Part shown: positions 14,677 through 23,736 of the stretch, one piece after another
Layout: each line of letters opens with the position of its first letter
Numbering within the stretch: position 1 is the first letter of the stretch
DNA from: Aquincola sp.
Lineage (GTDB): Bacteria; Pseudomonadota; Gammaproteobacteria; Burkholderiales; Burkholderiaceae_C
Assembly (NCBI GenBank): GCA_029884035.1
Contig: JAOUIM010000001.1
Coordinates: forward strand, 1-40,933
Direction: 5' to 3'
Length of the DNA stretch: 40,933 bases
The notes under the pieces: model-generated
Seen by the model: only the letters and a program-made list of their open reading frames with translations
Told to the model about the DNA's origin: nothing
Database searches by the model: none
Program-made: the position numbers and the translations under genes

Positions 14677-16185
14677 ATGATGCTCAAGAAACTCTTCGCT
14701 TCGCTCGCGCTCGGCGTGGCCGTGCTCGGCTATTCCGGCACGGGCCTGGCTCAGACCCCGGCGGCGCCTGCGGCGGCCGCAGCCGCTGAAGCGGCGTCGG
14801 CACCCGCGGCCGCACCGGCTGCTGCCGCTGTGGCCCCCACGGAGGCCGCCTCAGCGGCCGCGGCGACGCCGCCGACGCCCAACAAGGGCGACACCGCCTG
14901 GATGACGGTGGCCACGGCGCTCGTGATCCTGATGACGATTCCAGGTCTTGCGCTGTTCTACGGCGGCCTGGTCCGCAGCAAGAACATGCTGTCGGTGCTG
15001 ATGCAGGTAATGATGGTGTTCTCCCTCATCACCGTGCTTTGGGTGGTCTACGGCTACTCGTTGGCGTTCTCGGCAGGCAACCCGTTCTTCGGCACGCTCG
15101 GCAAGCTGTTCCTCAAGGGCGTGACGCCCGACAGCCTGGCGGCAACGTTCAGCAAGGGCGTCTACCTCCCCGAGCTCACCTTCGTTGCGTTCCAGGGTAC
15201 GTTTGCGGCCATCACCACCTGCCTGATCGTCGGTGCGTTTGCCGAACGCATGAAGTTCTCGGCCGTGCTGATGTTCTCCGCGCTGTGGTTCACGTTCGCC
15301 TACATCCCGATCGCGCACATGGTGTGGTACTGGGACGGCCCTGACGCGATCACCGATGCCAAGTCGCTCGAGGCGGTGACGGCCGCGGCCGGGTTCATGT
15401 GGCAGAAGGGCGCGCTCGACTTCGCCGGGGGCACCGTCGTGCACATCAACGCCGCGATCGCGGGCCTGGCAGGCGCCTTCCTGCTGGGCAAGCGCATCGG
15501 CTATGGCAAGGAGGCGATGGCGCCACACAACCTGCCGATGACGATGATCGGCGCCTCGCTGCTGTGGGTGGGCTGGTTCGGCTTCAACGCCGGCTCCAAC
15601 CTCGAGGCCAACGGCCTGGCAGCGCTCGCTTTCCTGAACACCGTCGTTGCCACCGCGGTGGCGGCGCTGGCCTGGTCGGCGGGTGAAGCGCTGATGCGCG
15701 GCAAGGCCTCGATGCTGGGCGCGGCATCCGGCGCGGTGGCGGGCCTGGTGGCGATCACGCCGGCCTGCGGCTTCGTTGGCGTGGGGGGCGCGATGGTGAT
15801 CGGCCTGGTGGCCGGCCTGCTGTGCCTGTGGGGCGTCAACGGCCTGAAGCGCCTGCTCGGCGCCGATGACTCGCTGGACGTTTTCGGCGTGCACGGCGTG
15901 GGGGGCATTGCCGGTGCCCTGCTCACCGGCGTGTTCGCGGCGCCCAGCCTCGGCGGCACCGGTATCTGCGATTACGTCACCAACAAGTGCGGCGAATGGG
16001 GCAGCATCGGCGCTCAGGTGTGGGTGCAGGCGCAGGGCGTGTTCTGGACCGTCGTGATCTCCGGGATCGTGGCTGTGATCGCCTACAAGATCGTCGACCT
16101 CACGATCGGCCTGCGCGTCAGCGAAGAAGCCGAACGCGAAGGCCTGGACATCACCTCGCACGGCGAGACGGCGTACAGCAAGTAG
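14677..16185 (+). CDS. amtB: Ammonium transporter (AmtB)
   Basis: The 502-residue protein begins with a signal peptide (about residues 1-26), then about 40 residues of Ala/Pro-rich low-complexity sequence, then 11 predicted membrane helices starting at AWMTVATALVILM. Amt family signatures are intact: GLALFYGGLVRSKN, the AHMVW and FGVHGVGG histidines of the pore pair, FAGGTVVHINA and GSNLEANG. It conducts ammonium into the cytoplasm as a trimer and is gated by GlnK. The Ala/Pro spacer makes it longer than E. coli AmtB (428) but is common in betaproteobacteria. The in-frame ATG at 14680 is an equally possible start. A strong terminator follows. Confidence 0.95.
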   Translation: MMLKKLFASLALGVAVLGYSGTGLAQTPAAPAAAAAAEAASAPAAAPAAAAVAPTEAASAAAATPPTPNKGDTAWMTVATALVILMTIPGLALFYGGLVRSKNMLSVLMQVMMVFSLITVLWVVYGYSLAFSAGNPFFGTLGKLFLKGVTPDSLAATFSKGVYLPELTFVAFQGTFAAITTCLIVGAFAERMKFSAVLMFSALWFTFAYIPIAHMVWYWDGPDAITDAKSLEAVTAAAGFMWQKGALDFAGGTVVHINAAIAGLAGAFLLGKRIGYGKEAMAPHNLPMTMIGASLLWVGWFGFNAGSNLEANGLAALAFLNTVVATAVAALAWSAGEALMRGKASMLGAASGAVAGLVAITPACGFVGVGGAMVIGLVAGLLCLWGVNGLKRLLGADDSLDVFGVHGVGGIAGALLTGVFAAPSLGGTGICDYVTNKCGEWGSIGAQVWVQAQGVFWTVVISGIVAVIAYKIVDLTIGLRVSEEAEREGLDITSHGETAYSK

Positions 16186-16213
16186 GGCCCCCGCGCCGCT
16201 GGATCTCCGAGTT

Positions 16214-16240
16214 GGGGCCGCCGAAGGGCGGCCCCTTTTT
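16214..16240 (+). terminator. Rho-independent terminator of the torF-glnK-amtB operon
   Basis: A perfect 9-base stem GGGGCCGCC/GGCGGCCCC (16214-16222 and 16227-16235) with a GAAG loop is followed directly by five T residues. It lies 28 bases after the amtB stop. Confidence 0.9.
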
Positions 16241-16316
16241 GTTGTCCCGAACCGCGAGGCCCTGTGTTTTCTTGCATGCGGCACCATCTCGATGAAACTG
16301 ACAGAATGAGCGAACC

Positions 16317-17612
16317 ATGGTCCCGCATCTCATCACCGCCCTGACCGGGCCGATCAACGAACTCGAGGCGCGCATCCTGGAGTCGATGCCGGCGATCGAG
16401 CGCTGGTTCCGGCTCGAATGGATGGAGCACACGCCGCCGTTCTACACCTCGGTCGACGTACGCAACGCCGGCTTCAAGCTCGCGCCGGTGGACACCAACC
16501 TTTTTCCCAACGGCTTCAACAACCTCACACCCGAGATGCTGCCGCTGGCGGTGCAGGCGGCGATGGCGGCGATCGAGAAGATCTGCCCCGAGGCGAAGAA
16601 CCTGCTGCTGATCCCCGAGAAGCACACCCGCAACACCTTCTACCTGCAAAACGTGGCGCGGCTGTCGCAGATCTTCCATCAGGCTGGGCTCAATGTGCGC
16701 CTGGGCACGCTCGACCCCGAAGTCAAGGCGCCGACCACGCTGTCGTTGCCCGACGGCGGCACGCTCGTGGTCGAGCCGCTCGTGCGCAGCAAGCATCGGC
16801 TGGGGACCAAGGACTTCGATCCGTGCACCATTCTCCTGAACAACGACCTCTCGGCCGGCATCCCGAAGGTGCTCGAGAACTTGCACGAACAGTACCTGCT
16901 GCCGCCGCTGCACGCTGGCTGGGCGGTGCGGCGCAAGAGCAACCACTTCCAGAGCTACGAGGAGGTGGCCAAGAAGTTCGCCAAGCTGCTTGGCATGGAC
17001 CCGTGGCTGATCAATCCGCTGTTCGGACAGTGCGGCGAGGTCAATTTCGCCGAGGAGTCCGGGCTCGAGTGCGTGCAAAGCAATGCCGACGCGCTGTTGG
17101 CAAAGATCCGGCGCAAGTACAAGGAATACGGCATCAACGAAAAACCCTTCGTCGTGGTCAAGGCCGACAACGGCACTTACGGCATGGGCATCATGACCGT
17201 GCGCGACGCGAAGGAACTCGACGCCGTCAACCGCCGAACCAAGAACAAGATGAGCGTGATCAAGGAAGGCCAGGCCGTCACGCAAGTCATCATCCAGGAG
17301 GGCGTGCCGACCTACGAGCGCGTCAATGACGCGGTAGCCGAGCCGGTGGTCTACATGCTCGACCGCTACGTCGTCGGCGGCTTTTACCGCGTGCATGCCG
17401 AGCGTGGCATCGACGAGAACCTCAACGCGCCCGGGGCGTCGTTCGTACCACTCGCGTTCGACGAGAGCACGCAGTTGCCACGGCCTGGTGCAAAGCCAGG
17501 GGCCAGTGCGCCGAACCGCTTCTACATGTACGGCGTGATCGGGCGGCTCGCCATGCTGGCCGCGGCCTACGAGCTCGAAGCGACCGATCCCGACGCGGAG
17601 ATCTACGAGTAA
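16317..17612 (+). CDS. gshA: Glutamate-cysteine ligase (proteobacterial GshA type)
   Basis: The 431-residue protein matches the GshA family found in betaproteobacteria and acidithiobacilli, which is distinct from the E. coli enzyme. Characteristic stretches include FYTSVDVRNAGFKLAPVDTN, FPNGFNNL, IPEKHTRNTFYLQN, ILLNNDLSAGIP, GWAVRRKSNHF, the ATP-binding VVKADNGTYGMGIM and RFYMYGVIGRLA. It joins glutamate and cysteine, the first step of glutathione synthesis. The second enzyme, GshB, lies 4.4 kb downstream on the same strand, with gfa, kup and a zipper protein in between. It begins 77 bases after the amtB terminator and so has its own promoter, although none is obvious. Confidence 0.93.
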   Translation: MVPHLITALTGPINELEARILESMPAIERWFRLEWMEHTPPFYTSVDVRNAGFKLAPVDTNLFPNGFNNLTPEMLPLAVQAAMAAIEKICPEAKNLLLIPEKHTRNTFYLQNVARLSQIFHQAGLNVRLGTLDPEVKAPTTLSLPDGGTLVVEPLVRSKHRLGTKDFDPCTILLNNDLSAGIPKVLENLHEQYLLPPLHAGWAVRRKSNHFQSYEEVAKKFAKLLGMDPWLINPLFGQCGEVNFAEESGLECVQSNADALLAKIRRKYKEYGINEKPFVVVKADNGTYGMGIMTVRDAKELDAVNRRTKNKMSVIKEGQAVTQVIIQEGVPTYERVNDAVAEPVVYMLDRYVVGGFYRVHAERGIDENLNAPGASFVPLAFDESTQLPRPGAKPGASAPNRFYMYGVIGRLAMLAAAYELEATDPDAEIYE

Positions 17613-17624
17613 CGGTTCCGCGGG

Positions 17625-18143
17625 TCAGGAACGATCGAGCGCGGCCCGCCAGGCCTTGATCGCTGGATCAATCACCTCGCGTCGTGCGAGGCTCTGCGCG
17701 GGCCACACCTTCTCGCGGTCGTAGTACTCGGGCACCGAAAGCATGCCGGGAGGGATCACCATCCAGGGCTGCTTCGATGCGGTGAAGATGTGGATGTCCG
17801 GTGGCAGGCGGTCAGGTTCGTCGAGCGTGCCCACGCGCACGAAGCTCACGAAGGGGCCGGCGCTCGCGTAGTGGCTCCACAGTGCGATCCTGCACCTGGG
17901 GCATCGCGCGATCTGCTGGCCGGCTCCGCTCGCGCTCGGTGTGTCCACGAGCTCCGGTTCGGCGGCAAGACGTGTGACGCGGTCGCTCTCGATCATTGCA
18001 TTGAGCGCGAACGACGCGCCGCTTTCCCGCTGGCACCAGCGACAGTGGCAGCAGTGCACGAAGAGCGGGCGTGATTCCAGGCGGTACCGGATCTGGCGGC
18101 AGTCGCAGCCGCCCTGCAGAGGAAACGCCGTTTTGGTGTCCAT
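17625..18143 (-). CDS. GFA (glutathione-dependent formaldehyde-activating-like / CENP-V) family protein
   Basis: The 172-residue protein has the zinc-cysteine pattern of the GFA fold: Cys13 and Cys15 in GGCDCRQIRY, the cluster Cys31, Cys34 and Cys37 in HCCHCRWCQRESG, and Cys81 and Cys84 in RCPRC. The structural and catalytic zinc sites therefore look complete. Founding member Gfa was proposed to help glutathione react with formaldehyde, but most family members have no proven activity. The ATG at 18143 fits the domain start; longer in-frame extensions are arginine-rich and look non-coding. It converges with gshA (12 bases apart) and diverges from kup. The neighbourhood of both glutathione biosynthesis genes is suggestive only. 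Confidence 0.88.
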   Translation of the reverse strand: MDTKTAFPLQGGCDCRQIRYRLESRPLFVHCCHCRWCQRESGASFALNAMIESDRVTRLAAEPELVDTPSASGAGQQIARCPRCRIALWSHYASAGPFVSFVRVGTLDEPDRLPPDIHIFTASKQPWMVIPPGMLSVPEYYDREKVWPAQSLARREVIDPAIKAWRAALDRS

Positions 18144-18331
18144 GGTCGTCAGCCCTTCGATGCTGCGTCCTGCTCGCCCCCTGCAGCACCATGCTTGCCG
18201 CAGGCGGCGAGCATCTCGTGATCGGCGGCCCGCCCGCGGGGCGCACGCGAGGACCGATTCTTCCACGCCACGCGCACAATGCCGTTCAGAAGAACACATG
18301 CGCGGCCGCGCCCTGAGCCGCGGACGACTCC

Positions 18332-20218
18332 GTGAGCGCTGCTGCCGCCTCCTCTCGCACACCGGCCGCCCTGGCCGCCTTGACGCTGGCCGCGCTCGGC
18401 GTGGTCTATGGCGACATCGGGACCAGCCCGCTGTACGCGCTCAAGGAGATCTTCCACGGCGGCCACGTCGCGACCACGCCGGCCAACATCCTGGGCGTGC
18501 TGTCGCTGGTGTTCTGGACACTCACGATCGTCATTTCGCTCAAGTACGTGCTGCTGATCCTGCGCGCCGACAACAACGGCGAGGGCGGACTGATCGCGAT
18601 GTTGGCGCTGGCCACGAACGCGGTGCGCGACAGGCCGGTGTTGCGCCGCGGCCTGATGACCGTGGGGCTGTTCGGCACGGCCGTGTTCTACGGCGACGGC
18701 GTCATCACGCCAGCGATCTCGGTGCTGTCCGCCGTCGAGGGCCTCGAGGTCGCGGCCCCTGCGCTGCATCAATGGGTGATACCCGCCACGCTGGTCGTGC
18801 TGACGGCGCTGTTCGCGGTGCAACGCTTTGGCACCGGCGGCATCGGCAAGTGGTTCGGACCGATCACGCTGCTGTGGTTCGCGGTGCTCGTCGCGCTCGG
18901 GGTGCCGCACATTGCGGCGCACCCGGGGGTGCTGGTGGCGCTGAACCCGGCGCACGCACTTGCGTTCGCCACGTCGCAGCCGGCGGTCGCCTTTGTCGGA
19001 CTGGGCGCGGTGGTTCTCGTCGTCACCGGCGGCGAGGCGCTGTACGCCGACCTCGGGCACTTCGGCAAGCTGCCGATCCGCATCGCCTGGTACGGGCTCG
19101 TGATGCCCGCGCTGGTGGTCAACTACTTCGGCCAGGGCGCGCTGCTGCTGTCCGATCCGGCCGCGGTCGACAACCCGTTCTACCTGATGGCGCCGGCCTG
19201 GGCGCGCCTGCCGCTGGTGTTCCTTGCCACCGCGGCGACGGTGATCGCTTCGCAGGCGCTGATCTCGGCGGCGTTCTCGGTCACCAAGCAGGCGATGCAG
19301 CTGGGCATCCTGCCGCGCATGGCAGTGCAGCACACCTCGGTGCGCGACACCGGACAGATCTACGTGCCATTCGTCAACTGGGGGCTGTATGTCTTCATCG
19401 TGCTGGCGGTGGTCATGTTCAAGTCCTCGTCTAATCTCGCGTCGGCGTACGGCATCGCGGTCACGCTGGACATGACGATCACCACGGTGATGACCTTCTT
19501 CGTCATCCGCTACGGTTGGCGCTACCCGCTCGCGCTGTGCGTTGCCGCCACCGGCTTCTTCTTCGCGATCGACGTCGTGTTCTTCGCCTCGAATCTCCTG
19601 AAGTTGCTGCATGGCGGCTGGTTCCCGATCGTGATCGGCGTTGGCATGTTCACGCTCATGCTGACTTGGACCCAGGGTCGCAGGCTGCTGTCGACCAAGA
19701 TGCGCGACGATGCGATCCCGCTCGGCGACTTCATCACGGCCATCTTCGTCAGTCCGCCCGCGCGCGCCGACGGAACCGCGGTGTTCCTGACCTCGGAGCC
19801 GGGCATTACGCCCAACGCACTCATGCACAATCTGAAGCACAACAAGGTGCTGCACGAGTACAACCTGTTCGTCAACGTGCAGCAGCACGACGTGCCCTGG
19901 ATCGGGTTCGACCGTCGGGTGGAGATGTCACCGCTCGGCCACGACTGCTGGTCCGTTACCGTCCACTTCGGCTTCAAGAACGACCCCGACGTGCCGGAGG
20001 CGCTGCGCCTGCTCGAAGGCCGGGGCGTGCCGCTCGACGACATGCAGACCAGCTACTTTCTGAGCCGAGACATCGTGATCCCGACCTTCGGCGGTGGCAT
20101 GGCGCTGTGGCGAGAGAAGCTGTTCGCTTCGATGCACCGAAACGCCACCGCGGCGGCCGACTTCCTCAACTTGCCGACCAACCGCGTGGTCGAGCTGGGC
20201 GCCAAGGTGCAGATCTAG
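18332..20218 (+). CDS. kup: Potassium uptake protein Kup
   Basis: The 628-residue protein is a 12-TM KUP/HAK/KT potassium-proton symporter with the usual cytosolic C-terminal domain (about residues 445-628). The signature GVVYGDIGTSPLYALKE lies near the N-terminus, followed by YGDGVITPAISVLSAVEGL, FGPITLLWF, GGEALYADLGHFG and TKQAMQLGILPR. It imports potassium into the cytoplasm. Translation appears to start at the GTG at 18332, which gives the standard N-terminus before the first helix; no good ribosome binding site is visible. No terminator with a T-run follows. Confidence 0.94.
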   Translation: MSAAAASSRTPAALAALTLAALGVVYGDIGTSPLYALKEIFHGGHVATTPANILGVLSLVFWTLTIVISLKYVLLILRADNNGEGGLIAMLALATNAVRDRPVLRRGLMTVGLFGTAVFYGDGVITPAISVLSAVEGLEVAAPALHQWVIPATLVVLTALFAVQRFGTGGIGKWFGPITLLWFAVLVALGVPHIAAHPGVLVALNPAHALAFATSQPAVAFVGLGAVVLVVTGGEALYADLGHFGKLPIRIAWYGLVMPALVVNYFGQGALLLSDPAAVDNPFYLMAPAWARLPLVFLATAATVIASQALISAAFSVTKQAMQLGILPRMAVQHTSVRDTGQIYVPFVNWGLYVFIVLAVVMFKSSSNLASAYGIAVTLDMTITTVMTFFVIRYGWRYPLALCVAATGFFFAIDVVFFASNLLKLLHGGWFPIVIGVGMFTLMLTWTQGRRLLSTKMRDDAIPLGDFITAIFVSPPARADGTAVFLTSEPGITPNALMHNLKHNKVLHEYNLFVNVQQHDVPWIGFDRRVEMSPLGHDCWSVTVHFGFKNDPDVPEALRLLEGRGVPLDDMQTSYFLSRDIVIPTFGGGMALWREKLFASMHRNATAAADFLNLPTNRVVELGAKVQI

Positions 20219-20501
20219 GAGGAACAGGCTGGAGACGTCTGGCACCGCCAGGGGCGAGATCAGCCCAGCATGCAGTCCATTAAGTCACGAACAGTCACTT
20301 GGATCGAGTGCGCGCGAGCCCCGGGATTCTTAAGAGGGAACAAGAATGTCGCAACCGCAACACGCGTCGCAGCAGGCAGTCAAGGGAACGGGCAACGCAG
20401 GCACATTGCGGTGATGCCTCCGAGAAAGGCATCGAAGAGGCCGTGTGCTGACCGCGCGCCCGGCGATCGACCCTCGGGCGCCCTCTCGAGAGGAGCGTGC
20501 C
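20219..20501. other. Intergenic region after kup
   Basis: This 283-base stretch is less GC-rich in its middle part (around 20280-20350) than its neighbours, with TTAAG and AAGAATG segments. It has no convincing coding frame. It probably contains the promoter of the small gene at 20502, whose ribosome binding site GAGAGGAG lies at 20488-20495. Confidence 0.4.
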
Positions 20502-20852
20502 ATGAATTCCTCCGACTACGCCGCCGTTCAAGACGCGCTGGTGCGCATGGTCGTCCCGATGCGCCGCGAATTCGGCGTCGCGGTGGACGTGCGGCGTATG
20601 CGCTGCGACATGATCTACGCGCAGTTCATCGTGTCCCAGGCGCTCACCAGCCAGACACAGCCCCTGCACGACAGCGCTTGTCTGGTGGATCGGTGCCTTC
20701 GCGCCGCAGCCGCGCGGTCGGCATCGCCCGACAGCGCGGCCGCGGTCACCGTTCGTCGAGAAATTGCCGTCGAAGATGCCGCTCAGCGGCACCCGTTGGC
20801 AGCGTTGATCGAGTCGTTCGCGAGACGCGCGGCGATCAGGCGCGGTTCTTGA
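20502..20852 (+). CDS. Small protein of unknown function
   Basis: The ATG at 20502 follows a strong AGAGGAG site and opens 116 codons. The protein is soluble, with a helix-rich N-terminal half (DYAAVQDALVRMVVPMRREF) and two cysteines (DMIYAQF lies after the first), and no signal peptide or named motif. Codon usage looks like that of neighbouring genes. Its last 17 bases overlap the end of the convergent zipper-protein gene. I do not recognise the family; the ribosome binding site is the best evidence that it is translated. Confidence 0.5.
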   Translation: MNSSDYAAVQDALVRMVVPMRREFGVAVDVRRMRCDMIYAQFIVSQALTSQTQPLHDSACLVDRCLRAAAARSASPDSAAAVTVRREIAVEDAAQRHPLAALIESFARRAAIRRGS

Positions 20853-21585
20853 TCTGCGACCCCTCGACGGTGACCTTCTGACCGACCGTGGGTGCGGTCG
20901 CCTGCGTGATCGTGCGCACCGTCCCGTCCTGCATTCGCACGGTGACCTGGTATTGGGTCGTCGCGCGAGCGTTCTTCTCGATCGCATTGCCGGCCACGCC
21001 GCCACCGACGGCACCCAGCACCGTCATGGCCTTGCGCCCGTCGCCGCCGCCCATGGCATTGCCGAGCAGACCACCGACGACGGCGCCGCCCACGGCGCCG
21101 ACACCGGTGCCTTCACCCTTCTTCTTGAACGGCGTCACTGCCTCCACGACGCCGCAGTTGGTACAGGCGCTGGCGACTGCGCCGGGTGTGCCTGCGCCGG
21201 CCTTGGCCGTCGTGGCGGGTGCGGTCGCCTTCCGCGCGGCCACCGGTGCGGGCTTGGGTGAAGCGGACTCGGATGACGCAGGCTTCGCTTCGACCTTGGG
21301 CTCCATCTGATCCGGGTAGTCCGCTGGCGCCTGCGGCACGACACTGCCGCCGCTCTTTACCGACTTGGTTTCGCTCATCAGTGTGGCCGCTGTCGCGCTG
21401 TGGCTGTCGGCGACCTCCTTGGAGGCCGGCGAGCGAACCATCAACGTGGTCGCCGCCGCGGTCAGGAGGACCAGGCCAATAGCGCCGCCGACCAGTGCAG
21501 CCGGCCGCGAGAAGGTGTTCGCCAGGGGCGTGCGAGGCGTGCCGCTGGCGTCGGCCGTGGCGTCCAAGGTGCTGCTGTTGTTCAT
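20836..21585 (-). CDS. Membrane-anchored glycine-zipper 2TM protein
   Basis: The 249-residue protein has a cytoplasmic start, one N-terminal membrane helix at about residues 32-52 (ALVGGAIGLVLLTAAATTLM), a long Ala/Pro/Lys-rich linker to about residue 140, a CTNCGVV motif, two glycine-zipper segments (GAVGGAVVGGLLGNA and GAVGGGVAGNAIEKNA) and a tail with RMQDGTVRTI. The last 110 residues are homologous to the exported protein at 111-590. It is presumably an envelope protein tethered to the inner membrane with the zipper domain in the periplasm. The ATG at 21585 has GGGAGA about 9 bases upstream. Function unknown. Confidence 0.82.
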   Translation of the reverse strand: MNNSSTLDATADASGTPRTPLANTFSRPAALVGGAIGLVLLTAAATTLMVRSPASKEVADSHSATAATLMSETKSVKSGGSVVPQAPADYPDQMEPKVEAKPASSESASPKPAPVAARKATAPATTAKAGAGTPGAVASACTNCGVVEAVTPFKKKGEGTGVGAVGGAVVGGLLGNAMGGGDGRKAMTVLGAVGGGVAGNAIEKNARATTQYQVTVRMQDGTVRTITQATAPTVGQKVTVEGSQIKNRA

Positions 21586-21976
21586 ATTCGGGTTCTCCCG
21601 GAAGTCCAGTGACCCTCGATCAACGCACGAAGCGGCCATTGGCCACCTCGCAGTAGCGCTCATCTGCAACCGATTGTTACGGGGCCCGCTACGCTCGCGA
21701 ACATGTTCTTGCAATCTTCATGGTGCGATCTGTCGCATGCGGCCATCGTCCGGCGCTTCGTGTCCCCGACCATCGCACGCAGCCGCGCGTCGTGCCGGCA
21801 TTGCGCGGCGCGGTCGCCGACGCGGGCGCCTGGGTTGTGCAACAGTGGCGAGCATGACCTGTCCACGCAGCGCCCTCATCGCCTTGCGCCGATCTGAGGC
21901 CGCCTTCAGCCGGGCCGCCCCGATGGCGGTGCTGCCGACCGGCAGGGTCAGCTTTGCGTGATCACCACACTGCGCC
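21586..21976. other. Intergenic region between the zipper gene and gshB
   Basis: Several short open frames exist on both strands, but none has a ribosome binding site, a motif or normal composition. The segment at 21620-21730 is relatively AT-rich and probably holds the divergent promoters. No terminator or repeat was seen. Confidence 0.45.
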
Positions 21977-22960
21977 ATGAACCTGCTCTTCGTCGCCGAC
22001 CCGCTCGCCACGTTCAAGACGTACAAGGACTCCACGTTCGCGATGATGCGAGAGGCCGCGCGCCGCGGCCACACGCTGTGGGCCTGCGAAGTGCGCCAGC
22101 TCGGTTGGCAGCGCGGCGGCCGTGTCACGGCGCGTGGCGCGAACCGCATTGTGCTGACGGGCGACCCGCACGTTTGGTACACGGTACAGGCCACGCAGGA
22201 ACTCGAGCTGGCCGGTTTCGGCGAGCACGGGGCGGTGCTGATGCGCAAGGACCCGCCGTTCGACAGCGAGTACTTCTACGCCACGCACCTGTTGCAGCAG
22301 GCCGAGCGTGAGGGAGCGCGCGTGTTCAACAAGCCCGCGTCGTTGCGCGATCACCCGGAAAAGCTGGCGATCCTCGAGTTCCCTCAGTACATCGGCCCGA
22401 CGCTCGTGGCGCGGGAACCCGAGGCGATTCGCGCGTTCCACGCCGAGCACCGCGACATCATCCTCAAGCCGCTCGACGGCATGGGCGGCATGGGCATCTT
22501 CCGGGTCGGCCCCGATGGCCTGAATCTCGGTTCGATCATCGAGACGCTGAACAAGGGCGGCACGCAGACCGTGATGGTGCAGAAGTACCTCACCGAGATC
22601 GCACGGGGCGACAAGCGCATCCTCGTGATCGACGGCGAACCGGTGCCGCATTCGCTGGCGCGCATTCCGCAAGGCAGCGAGATCCGCGGAAATCTCGCTG
22701 CCGGCGGCAAGGGGGTGGCGCAGCCCCTGTCGGCGCGCGACTGGGAGATCGCACGAGGCCTCGGCCCGGTGCTCGCGGCCCGCGGCCTGCTGGTGGTGGG
22801 GCTCGACGTGATCGGCGACTGGCTGACCGAGATCAATGTAACGAGCCCGACCTGCTTCCAGGAGATCACTGACCAGTCGGGTTTCGACGTGGCGAAGATG
22901 TTTGTCGACGCGGTCGAGCGCAACGTCGCGTCGGCCTACGCCGGACAAGCGCGGCGATGA
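21977..22960 (+). CDS. gshB: Glutathione synthetase
   Basis: The 327-residue protein has the usual GshB order: an N-terminal prokaryotic GSH synthetase domain (MNLLFVADPLATFKTYKDST), then VLMRKDPPFDSEYFYATHLL, and an ATP-grasp domain with IILKPLDGMGGMGIFRV, VMVQKYL, DKRILVIDG, GNLAAGGKG and the metal-binding end of the domain in EINVTSPTCFQEI. It adds glycine to gamma-glutamylcysteine using ATP in the cytoplasm. The gene ends in ATGA, overlapping the start of the DUF4198 gene by four bases. The ribosome binding site at 21977 is weak. Confidence 0.96.
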   Translation: MNLLFVADPLATFKTYKDSTFAMMREAARRGHTLWACEVRQLGWQRGGRVTARGANRIVLTGDPHVWYTVQATQELELAGFGEHGAVLMRKDPPFDSEYFYATHLLQQAEREGARVFNKPASLRDHPEKLAILEFPQYIGPTLVAREPEAIRAFHAEHRDIILKPLDGMGGMGIFRVGPDGLNLGSIIETLNKGGTQTVMVQKYLTEIARGDKRILVIDGEPVPHSLARIPQGSEIRGNLAAGGKGVAQPLSARDWEIARGLGPVLAARGLLVVGLDVIGDWLTEINVTSPTCFQEITDQSGFDVAKMFVDAVERNVASAYAGQARR

Positions 22961-23736
22961 GATGCATGCGCCGCCTCCCGGTCCTGCTGTCGCTGGTTGC
23001 CACGGCGGTCGCGTCGCGTGCCCACGACACCTGGTTCGAGCCGTTGCCGGCGCGCGGGGAGGTGGCCTTGGCGCTCGGGACGGGCAACCGCTTTCCCGTG
23101 TTCGACCTGGCTGTCGACACCAAGTACTTCGTCAAGAGCGGCTGTCGCGGCGGCGACGGCCGGTCGCGTGCGCTCGAATGGCAGCGCTATACCGACAAGA
23201 CGACGCTGCTGCGCGTCAGGGCCAACGGAACGCCGGTGTCGACATGCTGGATCCAGCTCGAGCCTTTCGAGTTCGAGTTGCCCCAGGACAAGATCGAGAT
23301 CTACTTCAGGGAGATCCGTCCCAGCGCCGCTGTGCTTGCCGCATGGGCCGGTCTGCGCGCGCGGGGCTTGCCGTTCCTGGAGCGCTACACGAAGAACGCG
23401 AGGATCGACCTGGGTAGCACCACGGCCTCGCAGCCAACTGGTACGGCGATGGATGTGCTTCGAGAGGCGCCCGCCGGCGCGCTCGCGGTCGGTGCCGAAG
23501 CCACGCTCCGGGTGCTGCGCGAGGGTAAACCGCTTGCGGACTTCCCGGTCGAGTTGGTCAATGAGCGCAACCCCGTCGGCCTTTGGCACCGTACCGATGC
23601 CGAGGGCCGCATTCGCGCGAAGATGCCATCGCCGGGTCGCTGGATCCTGCGCGGCACCGATCTCAGGCTGTCGGCCAGCGACCCGACGCGTTGGGAGAGC
23701 CAGTTCATCACCTACGCGTTCGAGGTTGCCCGCTAG
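22957..23736 (+). CDS. Exported DUF4198 protein, possible metal-uptake accessory
   Basis: The 259-residue protein has a signal peptide ending in SRA, after which the mature chain would start HDTWFEP. That histidine-tryptophan start is the hallmark of DUF4198 proteins, many of which lie next to nickel or cobalt transporters. A second beta-sandwich-like region follows (about residues 165-259) with DFPVELVNERNP and RTDAEGRIRAKMPSPGRW. Its ATG overlaps the gshB stop (ATGA), so translation is coupled; an ATG at 22966 is an alternative start. Its TAG stop overlaps the stop of the convergent HupE-type gene in a shared CTAG. A predicted N-terminal histidine could bind a metal ion, but the substrate is unknown. 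Confidence 0.82.
   Translation: MRCMRRLPVLLSLVATAVASRAHDTWFEPLPARGEVALALGTGNRFPVFDLAVDTKYFVKSGCRGGDGRSRALEWQRYTDKTTLLRVRANGTPVSTCWIQLEPFEFELPQDKIEIYFREIRPSAAVLAAWAGLRARGLPFLERYTKNARIDLGSTTASQPTGTAMDVLREAPAGALAVGAEATLRVLREGKPLADFPVELVNERNPVGLWHRTDAEGRIRAKMPSPGRWILRGTDLRLSASDPTRWESQFITYAFEVAR

Noticed and set aside
18149..19888. Long minus-strand open frame opposite kup
   Set aside because: It is antisense to a clear 12-TM transporter and has shadow-frame composition with no motif.
21853..21961. Short plus-strand frame just before gshB
   Set aside because: No ribosome binding site and no family resemblance; it lies in a region where several equally poor frames overlap.
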